From Xenorhabdus ehlersii (GTDB lineage Bacteria; Pseudomonadota; Gammaproteobacteria; Enterobacterales; Enterobacteriaceae), in contig NZ_RAQI01000004.1 in NCBI RefSeq assembly GCF_003610465.1, forward strand, positions 248,001 through 312,000: a stretch of DNA of 64,000 bases. Direction: 5' to 3'. Below the pieces are notes generated by a model. The model was not told where the DNA came from and made no database searches. It saw nothing but the letters and a program-made list of their open reading frames with translations. The translations under genes and the position numbers were made by a program. Of the stretch, positions 47,059-59,507 are shown piece by piece (position 1 is the stretch's first letter; every line of letters begins with the position of its first letter).

Positions 47059-47303
47059 ATGAAATCTTTGTTCTGACTTTACTCGTTTCTGGCTCTGTTT
47101 TAGATAGATGTTCTGTCAAATGGAATAAAGTTGTTATTTTGCTGCCTGCTTGTTAAGTAATAATCTGTTAAACAACGGATTGTTTAACAATTCGCGGGCA
47201 AACTCACTATTTGTTCGGATAAATGGCTAATCTTATCGACTGTGAGTAACCCTTTCCGTATAGTGTCCCAAATTTTCATACTACTTGGCTGTAAGGTGAT
47301 TTA
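47059..47303. promoter_or_regulatory. Junction region upstream of folA with a perfect palindrome
   Basis: In E. coli ftsP and folA are far apart on the map, so this 245-bp region is a rearrangement junction relative to it. GTTAAACAA-CGGA-TTGTTTAAC (47167-47188) is a perfect 9-bp inverted repeat, possibly an operator. No IS end is visible. TAAGGTGATTTA precedes folA. Confidence 0.5.
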
Positions 47304-47789
47304 ATGATTATCAGCTTGATTACTGCGATGGCTATGGATCGAGTTATCGGTATGGAAAATGCCATGCCGTGGACTTTGCCGGGTGATTTAGCCTGGTTTA
47401 AACGCAATACACTCGGAAAGCCGGTTGTAATGGGGCGAGTGACTTATGAGTCTATTGGCCACCCTCTGCCAGGGCGCCTGAATATCGTGATTAGCAGTCA
47501 ACCTGCAAATGATGATCGGGTGACTTGGGTTAACTCTATCGAAGCTGCTTTATCAGCCGCTGGCGATGTTAAAGAAGTTATGGTGATGGGAGGAGGAAAA
47601 ATTTATGAGCAGTTTATTCCTCTGGTTAATCGTATGTACCTGACTCACATTGATGCAGAAGTGATTGGTGACACGCATTTCCCCGATTATGAACCAGATG
47701 AATGGAATTCAACGTTTACCGAATATCACGATGCAGATGAAAACAATTCTCATAGCTATTGTTTTGAAATTCTGGAACGCCGAGAGTGA
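47304..47789 (+). CDS. folA: Dihydrofolate reductase
   Basis: The 161-residue enzyme (E. coli 159) reduces dihydrofolate with NADPH. It starts [16 protein letters not shown] and has [17 protein letters not shown] with the active-site Asp, GRVTYESIG, and [11 protein letters not shown] for cofactor binding. It is the target of trimethoprim; no resistance-type change was recognised by eye. It is convergent with apaH, as in E. coli. Confidence 0.97.
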   Translation: MIISLITAMAMDRVIGMENAMPWTLPGDLAWFKRNTLGKPVVMGRVTYESIGHPLPGRLNIVISSQPANDDRVTWVNSIEAALSAAGDVKEVMVMGGGKIYEQFIPLVNRMYLTHIDAEVIGDTHFPDYEPDEWNSTFTEYHDADENNSHSYCFEILERRE

Positions 47790-47803
47790 GTTAATCTTAC
47801 GTG

Positions 47804-47825
47804 TGGAGTGCCTTGGGGCACTCCA
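47804..47825. terminator. Hairpin between convergent folA and apaH
   Basis: TGGAGTGCC (47804-47812), loop TTGG, GGCACTCCA (47817-47825): a perfect 9-bp stem with a tetraloop between two converging genes, likely a bidirectional terminator although T runs are weak. Confidence 0.55.
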
Positions 47826-47861
47826 GTGTCACAGCCAGGTTTATTATTTTATTTACCAAGC

Positions 47862-48680
47862 TTATGATTTGGATAATGATTTTTGGCTGAAATACTGTTT
47901 ATCTTCCCAACGAAGCAGGGTTAATTTACCTCCCCAACAACACCCGGTATCCAGAGCGTAGATGCCAGCGGGGGTGCCCTGACCTTCCAGAGCAGCCCAG
48001 TGACCAAAGGCAATTGAATAGTCTTCAGGAATGCTGCGTGGTAATTCGAACCAGGGTTTTAGTGGGGCAGGCGCATTTTCCGGTTTGGATTTGCAGCTCA
48101 TATCCAATTGACCATGTGGAAAACAATAACGCATTCGGGTCAAGGCATTGGTACTGTAACGTAATCGAGCAAGTCCGCTTAACTCTGGCGTCCAATTGTT
48201 CGGCATATCTCCATACATTTCATTGAGAAACAAGGGATAACTGTCACTGCGAAGAATGGCTTCCACTTCACGGGCACATATTTTGGCTGTTCCCAGATCC
48301 CATTGTGGAGTGAGCCCGGCATGTGCCATGACGAGTTTCAGTTCTTCATCGATTTGCAGCATTGGCTGCTTTCTCAACCAATTTATTAATTCATCGACAT
48401 CCGGTGCCGCGAGTAATTCATCCAGCAAATCTTTCGGTTTATTGCGGCTGATCTTAGCGTAAACCGCCAACAGATGCAGATCGTGATTGCCTAATACCAG
48501 TTTAACTGCGGAGCCGAGTTGCTTAGTGTAGCGAAGTACTGCCAATGAATCAGGGCCACGAGCGACCAGATCGCCTGTTAACCATAAAGTGTCTTCACTG
48601 GAATTAAAATCGACTTGTTGTAACAAGGCGCGAAATTCACGATAACAGCCGTGAATATCGCCAATAAGGTATGTAGCCAT
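47862..48680 (-). CDS. apaH: Symmetrical bis(5'-nucleosyl)-tetraphosphatase
   Basis: The 272-residue PPP-family phosphatase hydrolyses Ap4A to two ADP and, in E. coli, removes Np4-type caps from RNA. Motifs in order: [29 protein letters not shown] and, late, AFGHWAAL. It is the last gene of the lptD-surA-pdxA-rsmA-apaG-apaH operon, 2 bp after apaG. Confidence 0.96.
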   Translation of the reverse strand: MATYLIGDIHGCYREFRALLQQVDFNSSEDTLWLTGDLVARGPDSLAVLRYTKQLGSAVKLVLGNHDLHLLAVYAKISRNKPKDLLDELLAAPDVDELINWLRKQPMLQIDEELKLVMAHAGLTPQWDLGTAKICAREVEAILRSDSYPLFLNEMYGDMPNNWTPELSGLARLRYSTNALTRMRYCFPHGQLDMSCKSKPENAPAPLKPWFELPRSIPEDYSIAFGHWAALEGQGTPAGIYALDTGCCWGGKLTLLRWEDKQYFSQKSLSKS

Positions 48681-48682
48681 AA

Positions 48683-49060
48683 TTAATTTATCAGTGTTGG
48701 AATAGCCAGCCGGAACACGGGAATGGCGACACGGAATGGACGACCATCGTGATCGATCATGTTATAGTGACCTTCCATTGTCCCCAGAGGTGTTTCCAGA
48801 ATAGCGCCACTGCTGTAGCGATATTCTGTTCCCGGTGGGATCAAAGGTTGTTTTCCCACAACCCCTTCACCCTGAACTTCGGTTAGGTGACCATCACTAT
48901 TGGTAATGCGCCAGTAACGGCTAATAAGTTGCACAGGGGAATGCCCAAGATTACGAATTGATACGGTATAAGCAAACACAAAACGTTGTTGTTCCGGCTG
49001 TGATTGACTTTCTACGTAAGTACTTTGTACTTGAATATGAATTCTTGGTTCATTGAGCAT
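48683..49060 (-). CDS. apaG: ApaG (CorD) domain protein
   Basis: The 125-residue protein, the same length as E. coli ApaG, is a single FN3-like beta sandwich with [16 protein letters not shown] and [14 protein letters not shown]. It is linked to magnesium and cobalt tolerance, with an unknown molecular role. The start at 49060 fits E. coli; an earlier in-frame ATG at 49081 is less likely. Confidence 0.94.
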   Translation of the reverse strand: MLNEPRIHIQVQSTYVESQSQPEQQRFVFAYTVSIRNLGHSPVQLISRYWRITNSDGHLTEVQGEGVVGKQPLIPPGTEYRYSSGAILETPLGTMEGHYNMIDHDGRPFRVAIPVFRLAIPTLIN

Positions 49061-49096
49061 AGATACCTCCTGTTGCTGCAACGCCTGTTTATTTGT

Positions 49097-49912
49097 TTAG
49101 GCAATTTCAGGTTGAGATGATAACCAATTCGCCATCTTACAGTATTGCTCGACAGAGATGTTTTCAGCCCGCGAGTTTGGATCAATACCCAATTCTGTTA
49201 ACTGTTCAACAGAAAAAATGTTCCCAAGGCTATTACGGATCGTTTTTCTCCGTTGGTTAAATGCCTGAGTTGTGATCCGGGCTAACATGCGAATGTCCTG
49301 AACAGGATAAGGCATACTCTTGTGTGGGATCAAACGCACAATAGCAGAATCCACTTTTGGCGCTGGTGTAAATGCTGTTGGCGGTACTTCAAGAACAGGT
49401 ATTACCTGACAGTAGTATTGTGCCATCACACTTAAGCGTCCATAGGCTTTACTGTCAGGCCCTGCGACAAGACGATTCACAACTTCTTTCTGCAACATAA
49501 AGCTCATATCAGCGATAGCATCAGTATAGCTGAAAAGATGGAACATTAACGGCGTAGAGATGTTATAAGGCAAGTTACCAAATACACGCAGGGATTGCCC
49601 ATGTTCTTTAGCAATCTGACCAAAATCAACGGTCATCGCATCTTGTTGAATGATTGTCAGCTTATCTTTCAGTTTGGGGTGGACATGCAGGCGAGCCGCT
49701 AAATCACGGTCAAGCTCGACGACAGTCATCTTATCCATGCGTTCACCAACTGGCTCAGTCAGTGCCCCCAGACCTGGGCCGATTTCCACGATGGCTTGGC
49801 CAGCCTGTGGGTTCATCGCATTGACAATACTATCAATGATAAACTGATCGGTTAAAAAGTTTTGCCCGAAACGTTTACGGGCATGGTGCCCTTGATGGAC
49901 TTTGTTATTCAT
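49097..49912 (-). CDS. rsmA: 16S rRNA dimethyladenosine transferase
   Basis: The 271-residue methyltransferase (E. coli KsgA 273) dimethylates two adjacent adenines near the 3' end of 16S r[19 protein letters not shown] begins the fold, [13 protein letters not shown] binds S-adenosylmethionine and NLPYNIS is the catalytic motif. Its start overlaps the pdxA stop by 8 bp. Confidence 0.97.
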   Translation of the reverse strand: MNNKVHQGHHARKRFGQNFLTDQFIIDSIVNAMNPQAGQAIVEIGPGLGALTEPVGERMDKMTVVELDRDLAARLHVHPKLKDKLTIIQQDAMTVDFGQIAKEHGQSLRVFGNLPYNISTPLMFHLFSYTDAIADMSFMLQKEVVNRLVAGPDSKAYGRLSVMAQYYCQVIPVLEVPPTAFTPAPKVDSAIVRLIPHKSMPYPVQDIRMLARITTQAFNQRRKTIRNSLGNIFSVEQLTELGIDPNSRAENISVEQYCKMANWLSSQPEIA

Positions 49913-50906
49913 TACTATTTTGTATCATTTTAATTGCTAGATTCAATGCGGTGATAAAACTACCCACATCAGCTTGACCTGTCCCCGCCAGCTCCAGTGC
50001 TGTGCCATGATCGACAGAAGTTCGGATAAATGGCAGTCCCAACGTAATATTTACGGCCCTGCCAAAACCTTGGTATTTTAACACGGGTAACCCTTGATCA
50101 TGATACATCGAAAGCACGGCATCAGCATGATCTAAATATTTGGGTTGGAACAGGGTATCCGCAGGTAATGGACCTTCCAGCCATATCCCTTCTGCTCTCA
50201 GACTGTCTAAGGCAGGAATGATGATATCTATTTCTTCATGTCCCATATGCCCACCTTCACCGGCATGAGGATTCAGACCACAAACATAGATATGGGGACG
50301 GGGGATACCGAATTTGGTTTTTAGATCATGATTAAGAATGGTGATCACTTCCCGCAGAGAATCAAACGTAATTGCGTTGGGGACATCCAGAATCGGCAGG
50401 TGCGTGGTTGCCAGCGCTACCCGTAGCTCTTCCGTTGCCAACATCATGACTACCCTTGAGCATTGGCTATGGTCAGCAAAAAACTCAGTATGTCCGGTAA
50501 AAGGTACGCCTGCATCATTAATGACACCTTTATGTACAGGCCCTGTCACCAATGCTGAGAACTCCCCATTCAGGCAGCCATCGCAAGCTCTTGCTAAGGT
50601 TTCCGTGACGTAAGTACCGTTTTTCCGGTTTAATTCCCCTGCAATCGTCGGGGAGTGGAGGTTAACGGGCAGGATGGTCAGGGTTCCGGCGGCTTGTGAT
50701 GAAGAAATGTGTTCCGGAGAATAAGTTTGCAGTTGCAGAGGTAAATTCAGTTGCTTAGCTCGGGACAGCATCAGCTCTGGATCAGCACAGACAACCAGTT
50801 GGCTAGGCCACTCTTTTTGAGCCAGGGCAATGACTAAGTCAGGGCCAACCCCGGCTGGTTCGCCGGGGGTAATGACGATGGGTTTATTATTGTGCATTGT
50901 TACCAT
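49905..50906 (-). CDS. pdxA: 4-hydroxythreonine-4-phosphate dehydrogenase
   Basis: The 333-residue NAD-dependent enzyme of pyridoxal phosphate synthesis shows [42 protein letters not shown] and [16 protein letters not shown] with metal histidines. ATG 50906 overlaps surA by 20 bp; a second ATG at 50897 would give 330 residues, nearer E. coli (329). Both are possible. The neighbour order is as in E. coli. Confidence 0.95.
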   Translation of the reverse strand: MVTMHNNKPIVITPGEPAGVGPDLVIALAQKEWPSQLVVCADPELMLSRAKQLNLPLQLQTYSPEHISSSQAAGTLTILPVNLHSPTIAGELNRKNGTYVTETLARACDGCLNGEFSALVTGPVHKGVINDAGVPFTGHTEFFADHSQCSRVVMMLATEELRVALATTHLPILDVPNAITFDSLREVITILNHDLKTKFGIPRPHIYVCGLNPHAGEGGHMGHEEIDIIIPALDSLRAEGIWLEGPLPADTLFQPKYLDHADAVLSMYHDQGLPVLKYQGFGRAVNITLGLPFIRTSVDHGTALELAGTGQADVGSFITALNLAIKMIQNSNE

Positions 50907-52188
50907 CTAGAATTTTCACATAAGCAGAGGCGCGTAATTCCTGCATCCAGCTTTGTGCCTCTTCATTGAATTTACGGTTGAACAGCAGGCGGTAGGCGCG
51001 ATCTTTCTGTGCGGCGTCTGTTCTGTCAACTTTGCGGCTATCCAGCAGTTGGATTAAGTGCCAGCCGAACGAGGAGTGAACAGGCTGGCTGATCTCACCT
51101 TTTTGCAGTTTCATCAACGTATCATGGAAAGCAGGATCGTAAGCACTCGGCAAATTCCAACCCAGTTCTCCACCGCGCATGGCTGAACCTGGATCTTCAG
51201 AATGCGCTTTTGCTGCTTCTTCGAATGAGGTTTTGCCACTTAAGATCTCTTCTCTGAGTTTCATCAACTCGTTGCGTGCCTGCTCGTCATTCATAATAGG
51301 TGATGTTTTCAGCAGAATATGGCGGGCATTCACTTCGGTGACGGCAATAGACATCTGACCACCACGGATATCATTCACTTTCAGAATGTGAAAACCAACA
51401 CCGGAACGAATTGGGCCAATAATTTGTCCTTTATGGGCAGACTGGAGCTGTGCAGCGAACAGGGATGGCAATTCTTGCAGTTTGCTCCAACCCATATTTC
51501 CCCCTTTCAGGGCTTGGGTATCACCGGAATAGGAGAGCGCTAATTTGCCGAAATCAACACCATTCTGGAGTTCAGATAAGATTTTTTTGATCGTGGTTTC
51601 CGCTTTTTCTACCTGCTCCTGGCTCGGGTTTTCCGGCAGAGGGATCAGGATCTGGCTGATATTTACCTCAGAGTCCTGGCTGTTTTGGTTGCTGATTTGG
51701 TTAGCCAGTGAATCAACTTCCTGTGGCAGGATAGTGATGCGGCGGCGCACTTCATTGTTACGTACTTCTGCAATCATCATTTCCTTGCGGATCTGAGTAC
51801 GGTAAGCATCAAAGCTCATACCCTCTGTGCTCAGATTTTGCTTCAACTGGGCAAGGCTCAAGTGGTTTTGAGCTGCAATATTTGTGATCGCAGAATCTAA
51901 GGCTTGATCAGGAATAGTTATCTGCATCTGGTTTGCCATTTGCAGAACAATGTCGTCCATAATCAGGCGCTCAAGGATTTGGTGACGCAATGTTTTCTCA
52001 TCCGGTAATTGCTGGCCTGCATGTTTTGCATTGAGTCTAACGGATTGTAAAAGGCTGTTGACGTCACTTTCCAGTACGACATCATTGTTAACAACGGCAG
52101 CTACCTTATTCAGCTCTTGTGGAGCCGCCATTGCGACAGAGTTTACTGAAAACATCAATCCGAAAATCAGCGATCTCCAGTTCTTCAT
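50887..52188 (-). CDS. surA: Periplasmic chaperone and peptidyl-prolyl isomerase SurA
   Basis: The 433-residue protein (E. coli 428) has a signal peptide ending AMA at residue 21, an N-terminal chaperone domain and two parvulin domains ([10 protein letters not shown]... and [10 protein letters not shown]...[10 protein letters not shown]). It escorts outer-membrane proteins, including LptD, encoded just upstream in the same operon. Confidence 0.96.
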   Translation of the reverse strand: MKNWRSLIFGLMFSVNSVAMAAPQELNKVAAVVNNDVVLESDVNSLLQSVRLNAKHAGQQLPDEKTLRHQILERLIMDDIVLQMANQMQITIPDQALDSAITNIAAQNHLSLAQLKQNLSTEGMSFDAYRTQIRKEMMIAEVRNNEVRRRITILPQEVDSLANQISNQNSQDSEVNISQILIPLPENPSQEQVEKAETTIKKILSELQNGVDFGKLALSYSGDTQALKGGNMGWSKLQELPSLFAAQLQSAHKGQIIGPIRSGVGFHILKVNDIRGGQMSIAVTEVNARHILLKTSPIMNDEQARNELMKLREEILSGKTSFEEAAKAHSEDPGSAMRGGELGWNLPSAYDPAFHDTLMKLQKGEISQPVHSSFGWHLIQLLDSRKVDRTDAAQKDRAYRLLFNRKFNEEAQSWMQELRASAYVKILDGNNAQ

Positions 52189-52252
52189 ACATTTCCCATC
52201 ATATCAATCCCGCCTTGGCGGGGTTATTTTGTTTACATTGCGTTTATCGGTA

Positions 52253-54619
52253 TCAGAATGCACGTTGGTATGGAAGAATACCTTGCTGCAACATTTTCTG
52301 ACTACCCAAACTATGATTGTTACTTAAGCCACGAAGTTCAACATTGAATGACCATTTGTTGTCATATTGACTGCTGTCGAAGCGCCAGTCGGTGATCTTG
52401 CGTTCATAACCTACACTGACTGCCCAGCAGCAGGTGTTGTATTGCAAACCGACCATCTGGTTTGCTGGCTGTTTCTCTTTGGTATCGTAGTAATAAGCCC
52501 CGACAAACGCCCAACGATCTGACAACGGCCAGCTTGCCACCATACCAATCTGAGAAATTCCTTGCTGGTAAGCGGGCGCGCCTCCCTTGAGTGTGGCTTG
52601 AATATAATCGCGGTCAACAAAACGGTAGCTTAACTGCAACATGCGGTCAGCATCACGACGGTATTCCACTACGGCATTACCCATAGTGAAGCTGTTCAGA
52701 CGATTATCATATTGTAACCCGCCTTTGATGCCCCAGGAATCATTGATTCTCCAGTGTACATCCCCAGCCCAGGTTGTCGCCCCCGTTCCTTTTTTATTCC
52801 CGATGATATCCTTGCTACCTGAAACAGATTCAGTGTTTTCGGTACGTGGACGTTCAAAGTAGTAGATTTGACCTACGGACAGGCTAAAACGTTCAACTAA
52901 ATCTTCATCATAAATACGGGTAGTCACGCCAGTGGTAAATTGATTGGCAGACGAGATGCGGTCTAAGCCACTGTAGAAGCGATCGCGGAACAGCCCGGTA
53001 TAGTCCGATTGCAGTAAAGAAGAATCAAAATTATTGATGTTGTTTTGATTCTTATAAGGCACATAGAGATATTGAACGCGTGGCTCCAGCGTCTGGGTAT
53101 AACCCTGGTTAAAATACATGGCGCGTTCAAACACCATCTTCGCATCTGATTTAAATACCGGCAGGACACGGTTTACTGATCTTTCCAATGACGCCGTATT
53201 AGGCTTATTTTTGGTCGCTTCTGAAATATCTTGCTCATAGTGCGTCGCCATCAATTTAAATTCATTATTGATGCTCGCCCAGCCATTAGAGAGTGGTAAG
53301 TTAATGGCTGGTTCCAAATGCCAGCGTGTTGCATCCGGCCATTGATTGCCGACACTGGTAAATTTCGCTACTTGAGCATAAGTATGAAAATCAAATGGTC
53401 CCAGATTATTCTTATAGTAATTAAAGTCTAACTGAGGGGCAGCCCGATAAGCTTTTTTGCTCTCACTTGGGGTAAAGATTTGGAACTGTTTGGTTGTTAG
53501 TGTGGTATTCCAGTTTTTCTGGGCATAGCCAATACTGAATTTCTGAGTGGCATAGCCATCGGTGCTGGAACCGTATTGTGAGTTGAAGTCACTGAAATAG
53601 TTCGGATCACTGACTTTAGTATAATCAGCACTGAAACGCCAAACCTGATTCATGACACCACTGTGATTCCAGTAGAACAACCAGCGGCTGTTGCTATCCC
53701 GCTCAGGTCTGATATTGAGTCTTTTATCCTCTTCATACAGACGGTCGTGACCAATCCAATCCAGCGCAACTGTACCTGCCCCCGCTTTGGTTAAATAACG
53801 GAATTCATTATCCAGCTTCAAACCACGCATCGTGATGAGATGCGGTGTAATTGTGGCATCATAGTTGGGTGCAATATTCCAATAATATGGCAGCAGGAAT
53901 TGGAAGCCTTCCTTATTGGAAAAACTGGCATTAGGGATTAAAAAACCAGAACGACGTTTATCCCCAATGGGTAATTGCAAATACGGCGTGTAAAACACCG
54001 GCACATTAGCAACGCGAAAACGGGCATTCCAGATTTCGGCGACTTCTTCTTCACGGTCAAGGATGACCTCAGAACCCACGACACTCCAGCTATCATTACC
54101 GGGCAGACAGGAAGTGAATATCCCATTATTCATGATGGTGTAGCGGTTCTCATCACGCAGCATCATCTTATCTGCGCTACCACGTCCTTGACGACCAACC
54201 ATCTGGTACTTGCCTTGTTCCACGTCGGTATCTTTATTGTTCAGATTCGCCCAGGCGCGTGGTCCTTTCAAAATGATCTGAGGGTCATCATAGCTGACAT
54301 TACCCACTGCGGTAACAGTGCGCACAGGTTCTTTATCCTGCTCTTGGGTCTGTTCGAGCCGAACTTTATCGGCTATCAGTGTTTTATTTCCCTGTTGGAT
54401 ATTCACATTGCCAATGAACTCAGCCGCATTGGGATATTCACCGTGAGAATCATCGGACTGAATATAAACTGGCAGTTTATTTGGATCGCCTGTGATAATC
54501 GGCTTATCGTAGACAGGTACACCCAGCATACATTGTGCTGCAAGGTCAGCATGAGCTTGCTGACTATAAAGTGCTGCCCATACCATTGTGGCCAGCAGGG
54601 TAGGATAACATTTATTCAT
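52253..54619 (-). CDS. lptD: LPS-assembly outer-membrane protein LptD
   Basis: The 788-residue protein (E. coli 784) has a signal peptide ending AHA, an N-terminal beta-jellyroll ([19 protein letters not shown]) and a large barrel. The disulfide cysteines are recognisable: one near the mature N-terminus (AAQCMLG) and the adjacent pair in YNTCCWAV. It inserts LPS in the outer leaflet with LptE. It starts the operon with surA 64 bp downstream. Confidence 0.97.
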   Translation of the reverse strand: MNKCYPTLLATMVWAALYSQQAHADLAAQCMLGVPVYDKPIITGDPNKLPVYIQSDDSHGEYPNAAEFIGNVNIQQGNKTLIADKVRLEQTQEQDKEPVRTVTAVGNVSYDDPQIILKGPRAWANLNNKDTDVEQGKYQMVGRQGRGSADKMMLRDENRYTIMNNGIFTSCLPGNDSWSVVGSEVILDREEEVAEIWNARFRVANVPVFYTPYLQLPIGDKRRSGFLIPNASFSNKEGFQFLLPYYWNIAPNYDATITPHLITMRGLKLDNEFRYLTKAGAGTVALDWIGHDRLYEEDKRLNIRPERDSNSRWLFYWNHSGVMNQVWRFSADYTKVSDPNYFSDFNSQYGSSTDGYATQKFSIGYAQKNWNTTLTTKQFQIFTPSESKKAYRAAPQLDFNYYKNNLGPFDFHTYAQVAKFTSVGNQWPDATRWHLEPAINLPLSNGWASINNEFKLMATHYEQDISEATKNKPNTASLERSVNRVLPVFKSDAKMVFERAMYFNQGYTQTLEPRVQYLYVPYKNQNNINNFDSSLLQSDYTGLFRDRFYSGLDRISSANQFTTGVTTRIYDEDLVERFSLSVGQIYYFERPRTENTESVSGSKDIIGNKKGTGATTWAGDVHWRINDSWGIKGGLQYDNRLNSFTMGNAVVEYRRDADRMLQLSYRFVDRDYIQATLKGGAPAYQQGISQIGMVASWPLSDRWAFVGAYYYDTKEKQPANQMVGLQYNTCCWAVSVGYERKITDWRFDSSQYDNKWSFNVELRGLSNNHSLGSQKMLQQGILPYQRAF

Positions 54620-54801
54620 AGATGTTTATGCGGTTCCGTCATCAGTGGCATCGTGCCGGCAAACGCTCAGAGACTAACGTAGTTGAGAGATATGCGCCAG
54701 AGTAAAGTTTAACTTTGCTAATCTTGTTGTTAGGCACAGAGCTTAATGGAGAGTATGATAATGCAAAATTGCGCTCAGAGCATTGGGGAATTGAAGACTA
54801 T

Positions 54802-55611
54802 ATGCAGTATTGGGGAAAATTATTCGGATTGATATTTGGGATTGCATCTGGTGCGGGTTTTTGGGGGATTGTGATTGGCTTAGTGCTTGGTCATATCCTT
54901 GACAAAATCAGGATGCAGAAATTGGGGAGAACGACTAAAGGCCCAACCCGGCAGGCGCTGTTTTTCCGCAGTACTTTTCAAGTATTGGGGCATTTAACCA
55001 AAGCAAAAGGTCGGGTAACAGAAACGGATATCCAGCTCGCTATCCAATTGATGAACAGAATGCAACTGCATGGTGAGGCACGGTTTTCTGCGCAGCAGGC
55101 GTTTCGTGAAGGCAAACAGTCTCAATTTCCTTTGCGTGAAACAATGCGACAATTACGCCGTGCCTGTTTCGGTCGTTCTGATTTGATCCGCATGTTTCTG
55201 GAAATTCAGCTACAAGCAGCATTTGCTGATGGCGAACTGCATCCTAATGAAAGAAAAGTTCTGTTTGTCATTGCCGAAGAGTTAGGTATTTCCCGTATTC
55301 AATTTGAACAATTCCTTGCCATGATGGAAGGCGGACGCCATTTCAGTGGACAGTACCAGCAGTATGGGCGCTATCAAGGCCATGAGCAGCAGCGTGCGAC
55401 ATTGGAAGATGCTTGTAAGGTATTGGGCGTCAATAAACAGGATGATGCGACCACCATTAAGCGAGCTTATCGAAAACTGATGAGTGAGCACCATCCCGAT
55501 AAACTGGTGGCAAAAGGTTTACCACCAGAAATGATGGAACTGGCGAAACAAAAGACGCAGTCCATCCAGTCGGCTTACGATTTGATTAAAAAGGAGCGGG
55601 GTTTTAAATAG
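54802..55611 (+). CDS. djlA: Co-chaperone DjlA
   Basis: The 269-residue membrane-anchored J-protein has an N-terminal transmembrane helix ([17 protein letters not shown]), a TerB-like middle domain ([18 protein letters not shown]) and a C-terminal J domain with [13 protein letters not shown], containing the HPD motif that stimulates DnaK. The frame is open from 54715, but ATG 54802 (MQYWGK) equals the E. coli start. It is divergent from lptD, as in E. coli. Confidence 0.95.
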   Translation: MQYWGKLFGLIFGIASGAGFWGIVIGLVLGHILDKIRMQKLGRTTKGPTRQALFFRSTFQVLGHLTKAKGRVTETDIQLAIQLMNRMQLHGEARFSAQQAFREGKQSQFPLRETMRQLRRACFGRSDLIRMFLEIQLQAAFADGELHPNERKVLFVIAEELGISRIQFEQFLAMMEGGRHFSGQYQQYGRYQGHEQQRATLEDACKVLGVNKQDDATTIKRAYRKLMSEHHPDKLVAKGLPPEMMELAKQKTQSIQSAYDLIKKERGFK

Positions 55612-55617
55612 CGCACG

Positions 55618-56271
55618 TTAAAATTCGGCTTTACACTCAAAATGCATTGGTGTGCCATAAGCCGGATGAGTAATAAAGAGTTCTTGAGCATGTAATTGTA
55701 GGCGAGGCGCCATTTCCCTTGCCTGCGTATGGGCATAGAACTTATCTCCCAGGATGGGATTACCCAGTGCCAGCATATGTACCCGGAGCTGATGAGAGCG
55801 CCCTGTGATTGGTGCGAGCCTGACACGTGTTGCCTGAGCTTCATATTCCAGTACCTGATACTCAGTTTGTGCGGATTTGCCCGTTTCAAAACAGACTTTT
55901 TGTTTTGGGCGATTCGGCCAGTCGCAGATTAGGGGCAGATCCACCAAACCTTTTTCCTGCTCCATCTTTCCCCATACCCGTGCGATATAGATTTTTTTCG
56001 GCTCACGCTCACGGAACTGGCGTTTCAACTCACGCTCGGCGGCTTTAGTCAGCGCCACGACCATGATACCGCTGGTAGCCATATCCAATCGATGGACTGA
56101 TTCGGCTGTAGGAAATTCAGCTTGGATCCGTGTCATGATACTGTCTTTGTGCTCTTCCGCTTTACCCGGCACAGAAAGTAATCCACTGGGTTTGTTGACA
56201 ACCATAATGTACTCGTCCTGATACAGCACATATAACCAAGGATCTGTCGGGGGATTATAAGACTCCAGCAT
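55618..56271 (-). CDS. rluA: 23S rRNA/tRNA pseudouridine synthase RluA
   Basis: The 217-residue enzyme (E. coli 219) forms pseudouridine 746 in 23S rRNA and 32 in several tRNAs. VHRLDMATSG has the catalytic aspartate and GRSHQLRVHM is the later conserved motif. It follows rapA by 108 bp on the same strand and its 3' end nearly meets djlA. Confidence 0.95.
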   Translation of the reverse strand: MLESYNPPTDPWLYVLYQDEYIMVVNKPSGLLSVPGKAEEHKDSIMTRIQAEFPTAESVHRLDMATSGIMVVALTKAAERELKRQFREREPKKIYIARVWGKMEQEKGLVDLPLICDWPNRPKQKVCFETGKSAQTEYQVLEYEAQATRVRLAPITGRSHQLRVHMLALGNPILGDKFYAHTQAREMAPRLQLHAQELFITHPAYGTPMHFECKAEF

Positions 56272-56306
56272 AGTGGCTCCAATGGGTCGGAAAAAATTGG
56301 ATCCCC

Positions 56307-56332
56307 AGGGGCATCTTGCGGAAAGCGCCCCT
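56307..56332 (-). terminator. Hairpin between rapA and rluA
   Basis: AGGGGC (56307-56312) pairs with GCCCCT (56327-56332). On the minus strand it is followed after a short gap by AATTTTTTCC. It may partly terminate or attenuate the rapA message before rluA. Confidence 0.4.
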
Positions 56333-56379
56333 GAGTTTACCGAATGACAGGTTATTGCTGTCTATTTATTGATGTCTGT

Positions 56380-59289
56380 TTATTGGTGAGAAATAACCAC
56401 CAAACGAATCGCATCCAGACGCCAGTTGGCCTGATCAAGATTGAGCAGCAGATGTTTATGCTCGGAACCGATCGCTTCCAGCTCATCATCACGGATATTC
56501 GGGTTAACCGCTTTCAGGGCTTCCAGACGTGACAATTCAGTCGACAGCGCTTCATCAGCTTCTTTTTTCGCTTTCTCAATCAACACGCGCGCTTGCTCTT
56601 CAATCAGAGGTTCGGATTGACGCAAAATAGCATGAACCTCTTTCTGTACCGCATTAACCAGCTTGCTGGCGTTATGGCGGTTAATCGCATTGAGTTGACG
56701 GTTGAAGCTTTCAAACTCGACCTGAGGAGCCAGATTGGTGCCTTTCAGATCCAACAAAAGACGCACTGGTGTTGGTGGCAAGAAACGAGTCAATTGCAGG
56801 TGCTTCGGTGCCTGAGCTTCAACAACGTAAATTAACTCAACCAGCAACGTACCTACTGGCAGCGCTTTGTTTTTCAGGATAGAAACGGCACAGCTTCCCG
56901 TATCCCCCGACAGGACTAAATCGAGACCATTGCGGATGATAGGGTGTTCCCAGCTCAGGAACTGAGTATCTTCGCGGGAGAGTGCTTTTTCACGGTCAAA
57001 CGTAATTGAGCAGCCATCTTTGGGTAATCCAGGGAAATCAGGCACCAGCATATGATCGGATGGATGCAGGGCAATAATATTGTCGCAGCGATCTTCCTGA
57101 TTGATACCAATGATATCAAACAGATTCAGGGCAAAATTCACCAGATCTGTGTCGTTATCTTGCGCAGCAATCTTTTCTGCCAGTTTTTGGCCTTGCTCGC
57201 CACCGTTGGAGTTCATCTCCAGCAAACGGTCACGTCCTTGTTCCAATTGCTGTTTAAGCTTCTCATGATGCCCGCGACATTCGGTAATAAACTCACTGAA
57301 GCCAGTTTGTTCATTGGGTTTGGCCAGGAAATTGAGCAGGTTTTCATAATACTTGTCATAGATGGCACGGCCTGTTGGACAAGTATGCTCAAAGGCATCC
57401 AGCCCTTCGTGATACCAGCGCAGGAGAATGGATTGCGCAGTATTTTCCAGATAAGGCACACTGATTTTGATATTACGATTTTGACCAATACGATCCAGAC
57501 GACCGATACGTTGTTCCAGTAAATCAGGATTGAATGGTAGATCAAACATGACAAGCTGGTTGGCAAACTGGAAGTTACGCCCTTCTGAGCCAATTTCAGA
57601 GCAGAGCAGCACTTGCGCGCCTTCTTCCTCAGAAGCGAAATAAGCGGCGGCACGGTCACGCTCCAGCAAGGACAAACCTTCGTGGAACACAGCACTGCGG
57701 ATGCCTTCGCGTTCACGCAGAATTTGCTCCAGTTGCAGCGCAGTTTCTGCCTTGGCACAGATCACCAGCACTTTCTCATCGCGGTTTGCCATCAAGAATC
57801 CCATCAGCCATTCTACGCGGGGATCGAAATTCCACCATGTGGCATTTTCACCTTCGAATTCCTGATAGATCCGCTCAGGATAGAGCATATCTTTGGCGCG
57901 AGACTCCACCGTCTTTTTGGCCCCCATGATTTCAGAAACCTTGATTGCCGTCTGATATTGGGCTGGCAGTGGTAACTTGATCTCGTGTAGTTCACGATGC
58001 GGGAAGCCTTTCACACCACCACGGGTGTTACGGAAAAGCAGGCGGCTGGTGCCGTGACGATCCATCAGCATGGTGATCAGTTCGCGACGCGCATCTTCGC
58101 TCTCTCCATCCTGATTACTGTTTGCTGCTTTCAGCAGAGGCTCAATATCCTGTTCGCTAATCAGTTCGCCGATGGCATTTTGCTGGTCATTGTTCAGGGT
58201 TTCACTGGACAACAGCAACGTCACTGCATCCGCGACAGGGCGGTATTTCTGTTGTTCATCAATGAAAGCCTGATAATCGTGGAAACGATTTGGGTCCAGC
58301 AGGCGCAGGCGGGCAAAGTGGCTTTCTTGCCCCAACTGCTCTGGTGTCGCCGTTAACAATAAGACAGATGGGATTTGTTCTGCCAATTGTTCGATAACTT
58401 GATATTCGCGGCTTGGGGATTTTTCGCTCCATGCCAGATGGTGAGCTTCATCCACCACCATCAAATCCCAGCTTGCTTCCAGCAGAAGTTCAAAACGTTG
58501 CTTATTGCGGCGAACAAAATCTAAGGAACAGATAATCAACTGTTCGGTTTCGAACGGATTATCGCTGTCATGCAGTGCTTCGCTATATCGGTCATCATCA
58601 AACAGCGAAAAACGCAGGTTGAAACGGCGCAGCATTTCTACCAGCCATTGGTGTTGCAGGCTATCTGGCACAATAACTAACACACGTTCAGCCCGCCCAG
58701 CCATTAATTGCTGATGGATAATCATCCCGGCTTCAATCGTTTTCCCCAGGCCGACCTCATCCGCCAGTAATACACGTGGTGCGTGGCGCTTGCCTACTTC
58801 ATTGGCAATATGTAATTGGTGAGGGATCAAACTGGCACGGATACCACGTAGCCCACTTTCTGCCAGACGGAACTGCTCGCTTTGGTGCTTACGGGCGCGA
58901 AAACGCAAAGCAAAGCGATCCATGCGGTCAATCTGACCTGCAAACAGGCGATCTTGTGGCTTGTTAAACGTCAGCTTGCTATCCAGAAAAACTTCCCGTA
59001 AGCAGGTATTTTCTTCTTCCGTATCCAGACGCGTACCGACATAGATCAGCAAACCATTATCTTGTTGGACATCATTAATCTTGAGTTTCCAGCCTTCGTG
59101 ACTGGTCACGGTATCGTCCACATTAAACATAACACGAGTGATAGGGGAGTCATTGCGTGCGTAAAGGCGGTTTTCTCCGCTGGCAGGGAAGAGCAACGTT
59201 ACCATGCGCGCATCAAGCGCCACGACTGTTCCTAATCCAAGTTCGCTTTCTGTATCGCTTATCCAGCGTTGACCAAGAGTAAATGGCAT
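56380..59289 (-). CDS. rapA: RNA polymerase-associated helicase-like protein RapA
   Basis: The 969-residue Swi2/Snf2 ATPase (E. coli 968) recycles RNA polymerase after termination. N-terminal Tudor-like domains are followed by [17 protein letters not shown] (Walker A), [10 protein letters not shown] (DEAH box), and [16 protein letters not shown] with [10 protein letters not shown] in the second helicase lobe. Length and motifs are normal. The adjoining rluA and polB are as in E. coli. Confidence 0.97.
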   Translation of the reverse strand: MPFTLGQRWISDTESELGLGTVVALDARMVTLLFPASGENRLYARNDSPITRVMFNVDDTVTSHEGWKLKINDVQQDNGLLIYVGTRLDTEEENTCLREVFLDSKLTFNKPQDRLFAGQIDRMDRFALRFRARKHQSEQFRLAESGLRGIRASLIPHQLHIANEVGKRHAPRVLLADEVGLGKTIEAGMIIHQQLMAGRAERVLVIVPDSLQHQWLVEMLRRFNLRFSLFDDDRYSEALHDSDNPFETEQLIICSLDFVRRNKQRFELLLEASWDLMVVDEAHHLAWSEKSPSREYQVIEQLAEQIPSVLLLTATPEQLGQESHFARLRLLDPNRFHDYQAFIDEQQKYRPVADAVTLLLSSETLNNDQQNAIGELISEQDIEPLLKAANSNQDGESEDARRELITMLMDRHGTSRLLFRNTRGGVKGFPHRELHEIKLPLPAQYQTAIKVSEIMGAKKTVESRAKDMLYPERIYQEFEGENATWWNFDPRVEWLMGFLMANRDEKVLVICAKAETALQLEQILREREGIRSAVFHEGLSLLERDRAAAYFASEEEGAQVLLCSEIGSEGRNFQFANQLVMFDLPFNPDLLEQRIGRLDRIGQNRNIKISVPYLENTAQSILLRWYHEGLDAFEHTCPTGRAIYDKYYENLLNFLAKPNEQTGFSEFITECRGHHEKLKQQLEQGRDRLLEMNSNGGEQGQKLAEKIAAQDNDTDLVNFALNLFDIIGINQEDRCDNIIALHPSDHMLVPDFPGLPKDGCSITFDREKALSREDTQFLSWEHPIIRNGLDLVLSGDTGSCAVSILKNKALPVGTLLVELIYVVEAQAPKHLQLTRFLPPTPVRLLLDLKGTNLAPQVEFESFNRQLNAINRHNASKLVNAVQKEVHAILRQSEPLIEEQARVLIEKAKKEADEALSTELSRLEALKAVNPNIRDDELEAIGSEHKHLLLNLDQANWRLDAIRLVVISHQ

Positions 59290-59507
59290 AAATTTTGGCT
59301 CAGTTTTCTGTTAGACAATATTATTTATGGTTGCAGGATGGCTGCTTTTGTTGGATATCGATCGTTATTGGTTATCGATAGGGATAGTTTTCAATTGCAC
59401 TTTACAACGCCTGTTTTTTGATAAAGGGATCGCAAAAGTACAATGGCCCATTAGAGGGGCGATATGTTAATTGAAGCCGAGCAAGCCGTCACCTGCAAAA
59501 ATATCCA

